The notes under the pieces are model-generated. The model made no database searches. It was not told the DNA's origin and saw nothing but the letters and a program-made list of their open reading frames with translations. A program made the translations under genes and the position numbers. Positions 31,425 through 42,616 of a stretch of DNA of 64,000 bases are shown one piece after another (within the stretch, counting starts at the first letter, position 1; the number at the start of each line of letters is the position of its first letter). This DNA comes from Huiozyma naganishii CBS 8797 (taxonomy: Eukaryota > Ascomycota > Saccharomycetes > Saccharomycetales > Saccharomycetaceae), in NCBI RefSeq assembly GCF_000348985.1, contig NC_035924.1, positions 620,001 to 684,000 of the forward strand, read 5' to 3'.

Positions 31425-32729
31425 GATGGAATATATTTACAAAGAAAAGGGGAGAGCAGCGTCTAAAAAAAGAAAAGAATTCTCGACCTATCACTATGAA
31501 TTAACTGGGAATGTACACGTTGACAGGTTTCGAGAGTAATAACAGGACCCTTAATTAAAAAAAGGTAAATAATCGAATGATTATTATAGATGATGTCCAA
31601 AAGAAGCAAAAGCAGAGAAAGCAAGGTAGCAAGAAACACTCAGTATATGCTTGTTAACTGAGACAGCTTGAAACCCTTATGTTGTATCCGAATGTTCTTT
31701 TTCCTTTCAGGGCATATGCTGAGGAAAAAAGGATTGCTCGACTTTCAAAATGAGCAACGAAATGAACGTGGGGTATAATCAGATGATCCTGATAATGCAG
31801 TGTGTGTTAAGCAACAATGGGTCACCTGAGGGGGATGCCACTCTTTGTTATAGTGTATGATGAACGAGCGGGGTGCAGTAGCGACAGAGCAACGTATGAA
31901 ACAGCGTTTTTGGTATGTTGTTTTATCCCCTTGATTTGCATATACTACCTTCGTGTATATCGGTGTGACAGGAGAGGATGTTGGTTCGAATATGTCTGTA
32001 CTATTAGTCAGATGTTATACTGAAGGCGATGTAAACCAGCTGATACTGTGTCGATAAACAGGTGCAATATAGGAGAAGATGTAAATGACGTAGAGTTTAT
32101 AAACCCCGGATAGTGATTCTCCGTCAACAAAAATAAAACGGATTAAAAAAAAAGGAAATAAGTGAAGAACGTGAAGTTGATAACGGGTAGTGTAGAAGAG
32201 AGGGAGGGGGAGGGAGGGAGAGGGCTGGGAAAGAGTGTCTAATATTCCCGTAGTCTTGATATCGAGTACTGTAACACTTGGTAGCGTCGAATTATTGTTG
32301 AAGGAGTATGTTGCTGTTAATTAATGGCTTTGCATATTGCTTTATACCCAGTTTCGTACTGTTCTTACAGGACTTTCAATTTGGGCCCGTATTTCGTAAT
32401 TTACTAGCATAACGACAGATATAATTCTCTTCTCTGGTAGTAGCATTACCAGGGAAAGTTTTCTGATATCTTGTTCTTTGATGAAACTATCGTATATTGT
32501 TTGCAGTTGTTTTGCCCAGTACAAGGAAAAAAACTGGGAGAAAAACAGGATAAGAATACCAATTCACTGGCACCATCACGACAATTAGACGTTCCTAAAA
32601 TCCAGAAGTGACAACACTGGATCAACTCCCCATCATGTCTGGCAGATGACAGCTGTTTTAGTCAAAATATATTCGGGTAAATATTTTATTCGCTCACATA
32701 ATTCCTCGACTTTTTGAAACTCATACAGT
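31425..32729. other. ATH1-CCL1 divergent intergenic region
   Basis: 1.3 kb with no gene I can support. Stress-element cores (AGGGG/CCCCT) occur at 31448, 31829, 31927 and within a G-rich stretch at 32201-32230. These would fit Msn2/4 control of trehalase, but such 5-mers are common. Confidence 0.5.
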
Positions 32730-34139
32730 ATGACGGGAAAGAACTCTGTAGCCATTCCGGTTAGCGACAGTACATTGCGTTTGTCCGAGAACCCATCTTT
32801 AGTTTATATAATGGCGAGCAAGTCTACTAGTCCAAGTGCTGCTCTGCTTAACGACAGCATAAAGAGCCTTGTCTCGAAACACTTACCAGATGATTACAAA
32901 AGAGTAACCGATGATGATTTATACAGGCACTCATCACAATATCGCCATTGGTCGTATACTGTAGGACACCTACGGGAGAAGAGGATAGAAACAAATTTAA
33001 AGGCAGTGAAACTTATCCAGGCGAAACTGCAAAAATTTATTGATGAGCAAGGCGACAACATATCTCAGAGTGAATTGCAGACTTTGAAATCGAAGGCAGT
33101 TCCCTTGACTATGGAAGAGGAGTTAAAACTGGTTAATTTTTACACAAAAAAAGTTCAAGTTATAGGCAAACATTTAAACCTACCAACTGAAGTAATTGCT
33201 ACCTCTATAACATTCTTCAGAAGATTTTATCTGGAAGAATCAGTAATGAAGTATGACCCCAAAGAATTAGTGCATACCACCATTTTTCTGGCGTGTAAAG
33301 CGGAGAACTATTTCATAGGTGTTGATTCCTTTGCCAAAAAGGCCAAATCAACGAAGGATGAAATATTAAAATACGAGTTTAAACTTCTGGAGAGCTTGAA
33401 GTTTACTCTTTTGAACCATCACCCGTACAAACCCTTGCATGGGTTTTTCTTGGATATCCAACAAATGTTATACGGAAAGGTCGATCTGAAATATATGGGG
33501 AAGATGTATGACAAGTGTAGGAGAAAGATAACGGAGGCACTGCTAACCGATGCCGTGTACCATTTTACCCCGCCACAAATCACTCTCGCTGTACTTATAG
33601 ACGAGGACGAATTGCTGGTGACGAGATATCTACAGATGAAATTTGGGAAACCTGAGGAAACAGTTGAAGAAACAGGTACAGAGATAGTTACTCCGGCAAA
33701 AGAGAATGCCCAGAAGGAGAAACAAGAAGTGAAACAAGAAGTGAAGCAAGAAGTGAAACAAGAGGGAGAGAAGTCCGAACAGAACGGAAAGCCAGAGGAC
33801 CATCCGAACACGGAGAAAGAAGAAGAAGGAGCTGAAACTAAACAAGAAGAAGAAGAAGAAGAAGCGGAGGTGCCTGACGGAAAAGACGAAAACACTATTG
33901 AGCTTGACAAACTGATGGAGCAGATAATGGCTTGCAAAGAAATGATCGCATCAATGAGTGTAGTTTCCACTCAGGATGCAAAGTTGATATACGCCAAGAA
34001 TTACTACTGTCAGTACCCTGATATTGTCATTCAAAAACTGAAGAGGAAGCAGGAACAAGAACAGGAGCAAGTGGGATCCGAGTCGAAGGAAACGACCGAG
34101 GAAGTCTCTCCAATGAAAAAGCAAAAGACAGACGTATAG
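32730..34139 (+). CDS. CCL1: cyclin CCL1 of TFIIH kinase module
   Basis: The product has 469 residues (S. cerevisiae Ccl1: 393). Ccl1 is the cyclin-H partner of Kin28, which phosphorylates the RNA polymerase II C-terminal domain. The conserved part runs from DDLYRHSSQYRHWSYT (near residue 70) through PLTMEEELKLVNFYTKKVQVI and LNHHPYKPLHGFFLDIQ to YFxPPQITLAV-like sequence, with the late motif AKNYYCQYPDIVIQKLKRK. The extra length is a Lys/Glu/Gln-rich insert near residues 310-390 with repeated KQEV units. The ATG at 32730 is the first in frame; another at 32811 is possible. Confidence 0.94.
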   Translation: MTGKNSVAIPVSDSTLRLSENPSLVYIMASKSTSPSAALLNDSIKSLVSKHLPDDYKRVTDDDLYRHSSQYRHWSYTVGHLREKRIETNLKAVKLIQAKLQKFIDEQGDNISQSELQTLKSKAVPLTMEEELKLVNFYTKKVQVIGKHLNLPTEVIATSITFFRRFYLEESVMKYDPKELVHTTIFLACKAENYFIGVDSFAKKAKSTKDEILKYEFKLLESLKFTLLNHHPYKPLHGFFLDIQQMLYGKVDLKYMGKMYDKCRRKITEALLTDAVYHFTPPQITLAVLIDEDELLVTRYLQMKFGKPEETVEETGTEIVTPAKENAQKEKQEVKQEVKQEVKQEGEKSEQNGKPEDHPNTEKEEEGAETKQEEEEEEAEVPDGKDENTIELDKLMEQIMACKEMIASMSVVSTQDAKLIYAKNYYCQYPDIVIQKLKRKQEQEQEQVGSESKETTEEVSPMKKQKTDV

Positions 34140-34345
34140 CTTACCTTTTGGAAAAAAAGGTTAACCCCCAGCACAACCGCGTTGTCAATTTGCGTCAATT
34201 AATTGCAATCTCAAATTACTTTTATTTACATAGTCATTATTTAATTGTCTTCAAAAGGAACAACAACGTACATCACATCGTAATCAAAAATGAAGATGTG
34301 CTCCTATATCTAGGCCCTCATTCCCTTAAAGAATGCATCAGGTAA

Positions 34346-36646
34346 TTACGAGACATTTATAAGAGTAGGTATTTTTGGTTTGTTGCCTCCAATATCTTTC
34401 CGTTCGTCACTATCTGGGCCGTCGACAACCCTGTTCGTCGAGGTTTTCAGTTTGTCGATGGGTTCACCCTTACAGACTTTCTCAATTTCTTTCGCGTCCA
34501 ACGTTTCGTATTCTATCAAACCTTGGGCAAGCCTGCCAAGCTCCACACTTTTCTTCGACAACAGGCGTCTTGTCCTTTCCTCCGAAGCCTTCAAGAGTTG
34601 AATAATCTCGTTATCCGCTACACTCCTAATCTTGCCCGACCAACTATCCCAGTGTTCCGCCAAATTGACGGGGCCAACGTCGTCACTCATACCGTATTCT
34701 GTGACCATCGCTCTTGCAGTGTTTGTAGCACTTTGCAAATCGGAACCGCAGCCACTGGTGGTGTTATCCTTCCCGTAGATCAGTTCCTCTGCTATCTTAC
34801 CACCCATGCACACGTCAAGACGCGCTGCGCATTCCTTTTTCGTGATGTCAACTTTATCCATCTCAGGGAGTTGGAATGTGATACCGAGGGCTCTGCCTCT
34901 GGGTAAAATGGTGGCTTTGTACAACGGTGTGGCCCCCATGGTGTACAGAGCCATAATTGCATGTCCTGCCTCGTGGTAAGCTGTCGCTTTCCTTGCCGCG
35001 TCCGTAAGGACCATGGTTTTCCTCTCGGCGCCCATCAAGATCTTATCCTTAGCCCATTCGAAGTGAGACATGTCTACCGCGATTGCGTTCTTCTGACATG
35101 CATACACTGCGGCCTGGTTCACCAAGTTCGCCAACTCGGCACCTGACAGTCCTGGGGTACCCCGTGCGATAATCGTTGGTTCAACATCTGTCGCCATTGT
35201 GATTTTCTTCATGTGCAATCTCAGAATATCAGCACGGCCCCTCACGTCTGGTAAATCAACATTCACTATTTTATCGAACCTCCCTGGTCTCGTCAGCGCT
35301 TTGTCCAATGATTCTGGGAAATTGGTGGCACCGATAATAATAATACCCGAAGTTTGAGAAAACCCGTCCAACTCGACCAACAGCTGGTTCAGTGTTTGCT
35401 TTGCGTACGCTTGGTCCTTCGGATTCCTCTTACCACCAATGGCGTCTAGCTCATCGATGAATATAATAGCTGGTGCGCGAGCCCTGGCCTGGGCAAACAG
35501 TTCCCGGATACGTTTCGCACCGACACCAACGTACACTTCGTCGAACTCGGAACCGGACATAAAGAAGAAGTCCACGCCGGCCTCCCCCGCGGTCGCCCTC
35601 GCGAGCAGTGTCTTACCTGTACCTGGCGGACCTGTCAGCAGCACACCCTTGGGCAGTTTCCCGCCCAGGGACTCGTACTTTGTTGGGTCCTTCAAGAAAT
35701 CGACAATTTCCTCCAGTTCCGCGCGCGCTTCGTCACAGCCCTTGACGTCATCAAATTTCACGTTTGTCTTTGCAACGTCTACCGACTTATCGGCAACTTC
35801 AGAGTTTTTCAAAAGTGTAGTATTTTCACTGATGTACTTGAAAGTTTCAGACACACCGTAAGTTAGTAGTCCAAGCACGACGAGCCACTTGATCCATCTC
35901 GAGACTACGCTTGCGGTGGACTCAGAGACGACGACATGTAGCGGTTCCTTCCTGGAGCCGTAGAATGGGGAGTACATCGACGGGAAGTTATTGGACGGGT
36001 AGCTATTGGACGCTGTATCCGAAGACGCCAGCGACGGGTTGACTGCACCGGCAGAACTTGCCGTAAGTAATCGTTGCCTCACTGCGTCTGCCTCCGCGTG
36101 TCTCCCCGTTCTCTGCAGTGCCTCCATGTACAGTTCCATACACTCCGGAGAGGAGGCAATCCCTGGCGTCTCGAATCTGGAGACGACGTACTGTGGGTAG
36201 TTAGCCCTGAGCAGCAGCCTGTAAAACGTAGCCTGCGCTTCAGGGCTGGTGATATTCCTATTAGCATCCTGTTCCCTCGTCGCGAGCAGCGCGTGGTTGA
36301 CCGGTTCTACACCAGCACCAAGCTTAGCCTTCTTTGGAGATTCGACTGAGCCTGTGGCGCCTGCGGACCCCTTTTGATCATTCTGCAACGACCCATCCTT
36401 CGCATCAGCGACAGAGTCCTCCGGATAAACATCCGCTTTCTTCTGTTTTTTGTCTCCTATCAGCGGCGATGTACTGAAACTGCGATATCTCCACACCTGT
36501 GGCGACACACCACGCGCTCTTGACCCGACCATTGGAACACCCTTCCCCCAACACTTCGCACCTCTCATCGCAAGCCCACTCCACCTCCACAGCACACCGG
36601 CTTGCACACCAGACGTATTGACCAATATATGAGGCACATTCATCAT
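34346..36646 (-). CDS. YME1: mitochondrial i-AAA protease YME1
   Basis: The product has 766 residues (S. cerevisiae Yme1: 747). It is the inner-membrane AAA metalloprotease with its active site facing the intermembrane space. A basic mitochondrial N-terminus is followed by a membrane segment near residues 255-270 (WIKWLVVLGLLTYGVSE), the AAA domain with Walker A GPPGTGKT (about 337-344), Walker B IIFIDELDAI and the arginine finger region RPGRFDK, and the protease domain with zinc motif HEAGH (about 557-561). The order ATH1-CCL1-YME1 and all three orientations match S. cerevisiae YPR026W-YPR024W. Confidence 0.96.
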   Translation of the reverse strand: MMNVPHILVNTSGVQAGVLWRWSGLAMRGAKCWGKGVPMVGSRARGVSPQVWRYRSFSTSPLIGDKKQKKADVYPEDSVADAKDGSLQNDQKGSAGATGSVESPKKAKLGAGVEPVNHALLATREQDANRNITSPEAQATFYRLLLRANYPQYVVSRFETPGIASSPECMELYMEALQRTGRHAEADAVRQRLLTASSAGAVNPSLASSDTASNSYPSNNFPSMYSPFYGSRKEPLHVVVSESTASVVSRWIKWLVVLGLLTYGVSETFKYISENTTLLKNSEVADKSVDVAKTNVKFDDVKGCDEARAELEEIVDFLKDPTKYESLGGKLPKGVLLTGPPGTGKTLLARATAGEAGVDFFFMSGSEFDEVYVGVGAKRIRELFAQARARAPAIIFIDELDAIGGKRNPKDQAYAKQTLNQLLVELDGFSQTSGIIIIGATNFPESLDKALTRPGRFDKIVNVDLPDVRGRADILRLHMKKITMATDVEPTIIARGTPGLSGAELANLVNQAAVYACQKNAIAVDMSHFEWAKDKILMGAERKTMVLTDAARKATAYHEAGHAIMALYTMGATPLYKATILPRGRALGITFQLPEMDKVDITKKECAARLDVCMGGKIAEELIYGKDNTTSGCGSDLQSATNTARAMVTEYGMSDDVGPVNLAEHWDSWSGKIRSVADNEIIQLLKASEERTRRLLSKKSVELGRLAQGLIEYETLDAKEIEKVCKGEPIDKLKTSTNRVVDGPDSDERKDIGGNKPKIPTLINVS

Positions 36647-37165
36647 GAAATCAACAGTAAATACGACACCTCTATCTCATGCACTTATACTCCCACCTAC
36701 TTCCTTAATTCCCTTCTTTATCTCCATCGGGCAACCCTCCCGCCTCTTTCACTCACACAAACAGTTCTGCGCGCAACACCCTTGATGATACGCCACCAGC
36801 ACTGTGCTCAACAGTCTCCCCCACCCATGGCAAAGTGGCGAACACTTCATACTCAGTGTTCGTTACATTTCAATAAATATATTCAAAATACCGAGAATTT
36901 CAGAATTTGAGACAAAATTTCCGAAACGGGGAATATCACATTCCACGGCGAGGAGTAAACAAAACACAGTATTTTTTTTTTTTTTGTAAAATTTCTGAAT
37001 TTTTGACTGCGCAACACGTTGCAGTTGATCTCTTCGAAGAGGTAGAGGTTCTGTTTGGGTCAGTACTGTGGGCTCTGGTAGACTCTGGAGGGTAGTTACT
37101 TGAGTCTTAGTCTTTGTACTCGCTTTTTCTTTCTTTTTTGAGGCTAGTTTCGTCTTCCCCCCACA
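36647..37165. other. YME1-GLO3 divergent intergenic region
   Basis: 519 bp promoter region with no gene. It contains a T-rich run near 36971-36985 and AATTTC/GAAATT-type inverted sequence around it. The neighbourhood switches from YPR homologues to YER homologues here. Confidence 0.55.
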
Positions 37166-38677
37166 ATGAGCAGTGACGACGGTGAGGTTTACGTGTCTGA
37201 TGAAGTTAGACAGCAGGTGTTCCAGAAACTGGCTGGGAAGCTGGAGAACAGGGTGTGTTTTGACTGTGGTAACAAGAACCCGACGTGGACGTCTGTGCCG
37301 TTCGGGGTGATGCTCTGTATCCAGTGTTCTGCGGTGCACAGGAATCTGGGTGTCCATATCACGTTTGTCAAGTCGTCCACTTTGGATAAGTGGACCGTCA
37401 ACAACCTGAGGAGATTCAAGCATGGTGGGAACAACAGGGCGAAGGAATACTTTTTGAAGAACAACGGGAAACAGTTCTTGAACACGTCGAACGTCAACGC
37501 ACAGGTGAAGTATACGAGTTCCGTGGCCAAACGGTACAAGGAACATCTGGACAAGAAAGTGAAGAAAGATATGGAGTTGCATCCGGGGGATCTCGTACTC
37601 GAGGATCTTGACGAGAACCTTGAGGTGGACGTCACTCCGGAGACCTCCGCAAACAACAGCGTCGACGATTTCTTCTCCAATTGGCAGAAACCAAAGCAGA
37701 ACACACCCGGTGCTGCGGGTCCATCCACCTCTTCAAGTTCTCCTTCCCCACTTGCCAATTCCGCTGCTGATGACACAGTTTCGAAAACTAAGACTCCACC
37801 AACCAAAGTGCGTACTACTGCTGCAGGTGCAGGTGCAGGTGCAGGTGCAACAAGATCATCGAGCATTCTGTCCGGTGGGAGGAAGAAAGCATCGTCGTTG
37901 GGTGCGCGTGCTGGTACCACAGGTGAGAAGAAACATTCTATCCTATCGTCCTCTAGAAAGCCAACGAGACTCTCCGCCAAGAAAGTTGATAAATCAAACG
38001 CGGAGGACCTTTTCGACCAATTTGAAAGGGAAGCCGAGGAGGAGAAGAACGATTTGTCCACAAAACGTTACAACAACATACCGGTTAACAATAAGCCACC
38101 GCCAAAGAGTTCCATCTACCAGGAGGAGCAAAACTTTGCCTCCGATGACGAGGACGAATTCAAGGACACCTTCGGTGACAACGACTACTCGCAACCGACA
38201 GCAGCCGCAGAGGACCTTAAACCAAAATTTGCCAAATTAGGATTCGGTATGACCGCGAACGATGCGAACGACCTTGCAAAGAAGCAGAAGGAGACTCAAA
38301 GAGCAGCCGCGGGGCCCAAGTACAGCGGCAAGATCGCCGCCAAATACGGTGGCCAGAAGGCCATTTCCTCGGACCAACTGTTTGGCCGTGGCTCATACGA
38401 CGAGGAGGCTTCTCGCGAAGCGCGCAACAAGTTGAAGACCTTCGACAACGCTACATCCATATCGTCTGCGTCCTACTTTGGCGAGGAGCAGACGGGGGAA
38501 GAAGGCGAGATGGGTGGTGCTGGGATGAACAGTCAGAGTTACGCGGGCGGGAACAGCGGGGGCAATTTTGTTGATTTCAATATCAACGCTGATGACGAGA
38601 TTCAAATATTGAAAGACGCTGTGGAACAAGGTGCCCAACGATTGGGGAACTACCTAAGAGACTACATGAGAGGTTAA
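37166..38677 (+). CDS. GLO3: ARF GTPase-activating protein GLO3
   Basis: The product has 503 residues (S. cerevisiae Glo3: 493). Glo3 is an ArfGAP that works with COPI in Golgi-to-ER retrieval. The zinc finger has Cys 31, 34, 51 and 54 (C-x2-C-x16-C-x2-C) and the catalytic arginine in [11 protein letters not shown] (Arg 59). The middle holds low-complexity Ser/Pro and Gly-Ala repeats; the C-terminal half has the Glo3-type segment around [20 protein letters not shown] and SSASYFGE. It heads the block of YER122-YER109 homologues that fills the right side of the window. Confidence 0.93.
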   Translation: MSSDDGEVYVSDEVRQQVFQKLAGKLENRVCFDCGNKNPTWTSVPFGVMLCIQCSAVHRNLGVHITFVKSSTLDKWTVNNLRRFKHGGNNRAKEYFLKNNGKQFLNTSNVNAQVKYTSSVAKRYKEHLDKKVKKDMELHPGDLVLEDLDENLEVDVTPETSANNSVDDFFSNWQKPKQNTPGAAGPSTSSSSPSPLANSAADDTVSKTKTPPTKVRTTAAGAGAGAGATRSSSILSGGRKKASSLGARAGTTGEKKHSILSSSRKPTRLSAKKVDKSNAEDLFDQFEREAEEEKNDLSTKRYNNIPVNNKPPPKSSIYQEEQNFASDDEDEFKDTFGDNDYSQPTAAAEDLKPKFAKLGFGMTANDANDLAKKQKETQRAAAGPKYSGKIAAKYGGQKAISSDQLFGRGSYDEEASREARNKLKTFDNATSISSASYFGEEQTGEEGEMGGAGMNSQSYAGGNSGGNFVDFNINADDEIQILKDAVEQGAQRLGNYLRDYMRG

Positions 38678-38976
38678 AACAAAGAGACCATCATGCGGGG
38701 AAGTTCAGCTGTATGTATGTATTCGTCCTTTATTTTAGTCACGTACAATTCAAAGAGAGGAAATAATAAAAGTAAGAAACGATTATAGAAGGCAGACTGG
38801 AAGTACATTGAACGTACGTACTGAGCGGTTACACATTTTTTCCATATAAACAAACCCATGATGAATATTAGCTTAAGATGCCCAGGTGGGCTTAAAGAGA
38901 GCTAGGCGGAGAGAGGAGCACAGTAGATGAATGAGGGGGAAGGTCGTGTCCCCCGAAGAGATGGGTATATTTTAGT

Positions 38977-39279
38977 TTACATCTTCCTCTTCTTGTTACA
39001 ATGATCGTCATTGTCCTGTAATTGCCTCTTGTTGGATGAAGAGTAGAGACAGTGCCCGCTTGACAGTACACTCTCTCGTAACCTACGGTTGTACTCTTCT
39101 GACCTCATACCGAAAATGTAGCATACCGGATTTACCATGCCCGGGTAGGCCATATGGTTGTACTGCGAATCATTGCAGGTGTCACCGGTGCCCATTGTCG
39201 GTTGTTTCCTAAGAAGTGTGTACTTGAACCGGACAATCAATTGGTTGTACACGCCAGCTCGAAGAAATTCTCTGCACAT
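38977..39279 (-). CDS. small ORF in the position of YER121W, function unknown
   Basis: This has 100 codons from the ATG at 39279. I do not recognise the sequence. It ends in a basic, Lys-rich tail (NKKRKM) and has a Cys/Tyr-rich centre (YPGMVNPVCYIFGMRSEEYN). In S. cerevisiae the small uncharacterised gene YER121W lies between GLO3 and SCS2, opposite to GLO3; this ORF has the same place and orientation. Equivalence is inferred from position only, and the ORF could still be chance. Confidence 0.5.
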   Translation of the reverse strand: MCREFLRAGVYNQLIVRFKYTLLRKQPTMGTGDTCNDSQYNHMAYPGMVNPVCYIFGMRSEEYNRRLRESVLSSGHCLYSSSNKRQLQDNDDHCNKKRKM

Positions 39280-39282
39280 CAA

Positions 39283-40089
39283 TGGGCCTCCTTTAAATTT
39301 CCGCTTATAATTCCCGATTTTTATATTTCAGCAATTTTCTTAAAATCGGGCAATTTAGTCAAAGCGGCTAGAAAGGAAGGGAGCGAGGAAATAACGTCCG
39401 GCGCAGCATGGCCTGTAGGCGTGGCCATGGTATGTAATTGTATAAGAAAGCTTACTAGTGTTTCTCCCCTTCTTCTGTAGAGCTGTTCCGATCAGAATAT
39501 TCGAAATATCGTAATGACTGTCCAAACACACCCAAACACCCATCCCGAAAGCGTATGCAACCTAATACAAGAAATCCAAGCATTATTTTGCAAGGCACAT
39601 CTACAACATTTTGATAGCCTTTTCTATTTGAAAGTTTGACTCGTTCTAACACATGCAATGGTGCACAAAGACGCTTGGCTGTGTGCCACGTCCATAGTGC
39701 AATTCCCCACCTTCTTTCGATTGAACAGTCACTTTTTCAGTTTTTTTCGAAATGTTTCTGAAAATAAATAATTGGAGTGGAATTATCACTTCCTGTTTAG
39801 GATATTTTGTGCCAGTCCGGCACGAAAAACTTTATGGGCCTGGAGGAGGAGCGGGAGCGGGACGGTCCGGGCCGGTCTCTTTCTGCCTGGAGACTGCAAT
39901 TTCCAGCCTGGGAATTTCTTCTAGGCAGGACATCCCGCTGGGTTGGGGAGGAGTCTTTTCCTTCCAGGGAAGACGGACAGGAGGGAAACCTCACCTTTGG
40001 ATTCACACCAAGTAGTATATACTTAGCTATTGAATAGTTAATGTAATTGGTGATTAGTTAGTTCCGTTTAAGCGAAACCACAGATCAAA
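39283..40089. other. upstream region of RPL32 copy 2 with GC-rich island
   Basis: Intergenic, no gene seen. It is AT-rich except for a sharply GC-rich block at about 39835-40000, some 90-250 bp before the intron donor. The start of the spliced RPL32 leader should lie near its right end. Confidence 0.5.
39528..39546 (+). promoter_or_regulatory. overlapping Rap1-like sites upstream of RPL32 copy 2
   Basis: Two overlapping ACACCC-starting elements (39528 and 39536) resemble Rap1 sites with one and two mismatches. They lie about 550 bp before the intron donor of RPL32 copy 2. The match is weaker than at copy 1. Confidence 0.35.
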
Positions 40090-40895
<806 letters not shown>

Positions 40896-41531
40896 ATTTG
40901 CTAATTCTTTTTGAGAGCGGCATCCACCTCTCTTTTTTCCCGAATTAAGAGCAGTGGCGTTTTCGAAGGGGACTGTGTAACTGAAAGGACTTCTGAAATT
41001 AAACCATCTATAACTCTTCATATCTGTGTGTATTTTTATCAATAAAATATCATTTCAAATAAAATTGAATGGAAAAGGACAGTACGTCAATCTCCAAGGC
41101 TGCTGTTAAGTTCCAGCTATTGTGTGTTCCAATAAGCAAGAGGTCTGTTTAAAGGGAAGTTTGTATACCTGTAGTATATAGATAAAATTGAACCACTGAG
41201 GTCATAATAGTACATAAAAAAGAACGGAAAGAGAAGAAAGTGGGACAGAATCCCTAATTGAGGATTCATTCAAGAATCAGAAAGTGTAAAAGGACAGATT
41301 TGAACTTAAGGGGATGGCGTGAACATGCAATCACAGAGAAAGTAACTGAACAGTAAAGCAAAATATCAAAGTGAGAGAGAGAGAAAGAGAAAACAAAAAG
41401 ATAATCGCTGCATAGTTGGTAACTACTGTTGAGAATATTCTTCTTAATGAAAAGTAAGTTTCTTACTTCTTAAAAAAGACGCCCTGTTTGTCTCTTCTCC
41501 ATCTCCACCGCTCCCCTTTCAGACCCCCCGT
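40896..41531. other. intergenic, RPL32 copy 2 / SCS2 3' ends
   Basis: 636 bp between convergent genes, AT-rich, with a GA-rich stretch near 41370-41395. No gene or motif is seen. Confidence 0.6.
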
Positions 41532-42239
41532 TTAAAAGAAGTACCAACGAATAACTAAGGCCAATATCACAACAAGTGCTATTGGCACAATATTCGATCC
41601 GGCGTTGGCCACGGTCTTGGATTCTTTATTGTCTTCAGGCACATTTCCTGTAGAGGCCGATGTCTTCTCCTCTTTGACGACCTTTGGACTCTTCTGTTCT
41701 CTCGCGAGGGGTTGTCTCTCCTCAACAGCAGTCTTTGGCTCCTCCTCTTCCTCGTCCTCTTCTGCGTTAGCCACTTGGCTGTCTCGTGAGTTCTGCTCCT
41801 TCTTATTGTCCTCAGCAGTTTCACTCTTGCCCGTTATACCTTCAACGAGGGCAGCAACATGGCCGTACTTCACTTTAATCTTCTTCGACACGGCCTGCTT
41901 CCCGAACTCAGTCTCCAGATCAGACCATGCCTCAGCGACAGCCTTCTCGCCCAAATCGTACGGCGCGGGAAGCGTAATCACCAAGAACTTGTCACGACAC
42001 TTGGCGTCCTTTGCGGGGGACTCGGGCAGGCCCAAAAAGATCACTTGCACCTGTACCGTTTCACCTGCAGCCACGACCGCCGCGTTGGGTCTCACACAGT
42101 AGAACTTCGGCGCTGTCGTCTTCACTTTAAATGCAATGGCTTCGTCAGATCCATTGGATATGGTGACGTACTCGGTGGATTGCTCCGTCAGAGGAGGTTT
42201 GTACTCCAAAACATCTGGGGTGATATCTACTTGGGACAT
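41532..42239 (-). CDS. SCS2: VAP-family ER tether SCS2
   Basis: The product has 235 residues (S. cerevisiae Scs2: 244). Scs2 is the ER-membrane VAP that binds FFAT-motif proteins and tethers ER to plasma membrane. The MSP domain occupies residues 1-125 (PDVLEYKPPLTEQSTEYVTISN, then KTTAPKFYCVRPNAAVV), followed by an acidic, Glu-rich linker and a C-terminal membrane anchor (VPIALVVILALVIRWYFF). The ATG at 42239 is chosen over an upstream extension that lacks an ATG and homology. The position matches both SCS2 (YER120W) and SCS22 next to MAP2; the long linker favours SCS2. Confidence 0.92.
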   Translation of the reverse strand: MSQVDITPDVLEYKPPLTEQSTEYVTISNGSDEAIAFKVKTTAPKFYCVRPNAAVVAAGETVQVQVIFLGLPESPAKDAKCRDKFLVITLPAPYDLGEKAVAEAWSDLETEFGKQAVSKKIKVKYGHVAALVEGITGKSETAEDNKKEQNSRDSQVANAEEDEEEEEPKTAVEERQPLAREQKSPKVVKEEKTSASTGNVPEDNKESKTVANAGSNIVPIALVVILALVIRWYFF

Positions 42240-42616
42240 TAGTGCAGTAGTGTGCGGTTTTGCTTGCTGAATGGGTTCTTCCTTCTTCTCAAAACGGTGC
42301 AGCAAAGGTGATCCTGAACAGCCCTCTCTACACGTATCCCTCCAAACAAGTGCTCTTTACAGGTTGTGTGTGTGTTGTGTTTTATATATTTGTCGTTGTT
42401 TTTTTTATAAATTTTTTCTCTCTCGTTTTTCCCGAAGAATCGCTCAACTTTGACGGCGACAGCGATGCTGTTCAGCTTGTCTTGAGGGGTGTTGATGTCT
42501 GTGATGATGGTCGTTGGAGGCTGCAACAACAGGCATTGATGTAGAAATGTATATCAGGGAAAAAACCCCCGGCGAAACAAGTGTTTTTGAGGGAAAAAAG
42601 GTTTCGCAGTAGAACC
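42240..42616. other. intergenic, SCS2 upstream / MAP2 downstream
   Basis: 377 bp holding the SCS2 promoter. T-rich tracts occur near 42395-42420; no gene is seen. Confidence 0.6.

Noticed and set aside
31585..31665. Possible C/D snoRNA (GATGATG near 31590, CTGA near 31659).
   Set aside because: The C box is imperfect and the flanks do not form a terminal stem.
36915..36930. TTTCCGAAA resembling the core of centromere element CDEIII.
   Set aside because: The rest of CDEIII, a CDEI site and an AT-rich CDEII of the right length are missing.
36863..37582. A 239-codon minus-strand frame across the GLO3 start.
   Set aside because: It overlaps the conserved ArfGAP zinc finger of GLO3 on the opposite strand and has no recognisable features.
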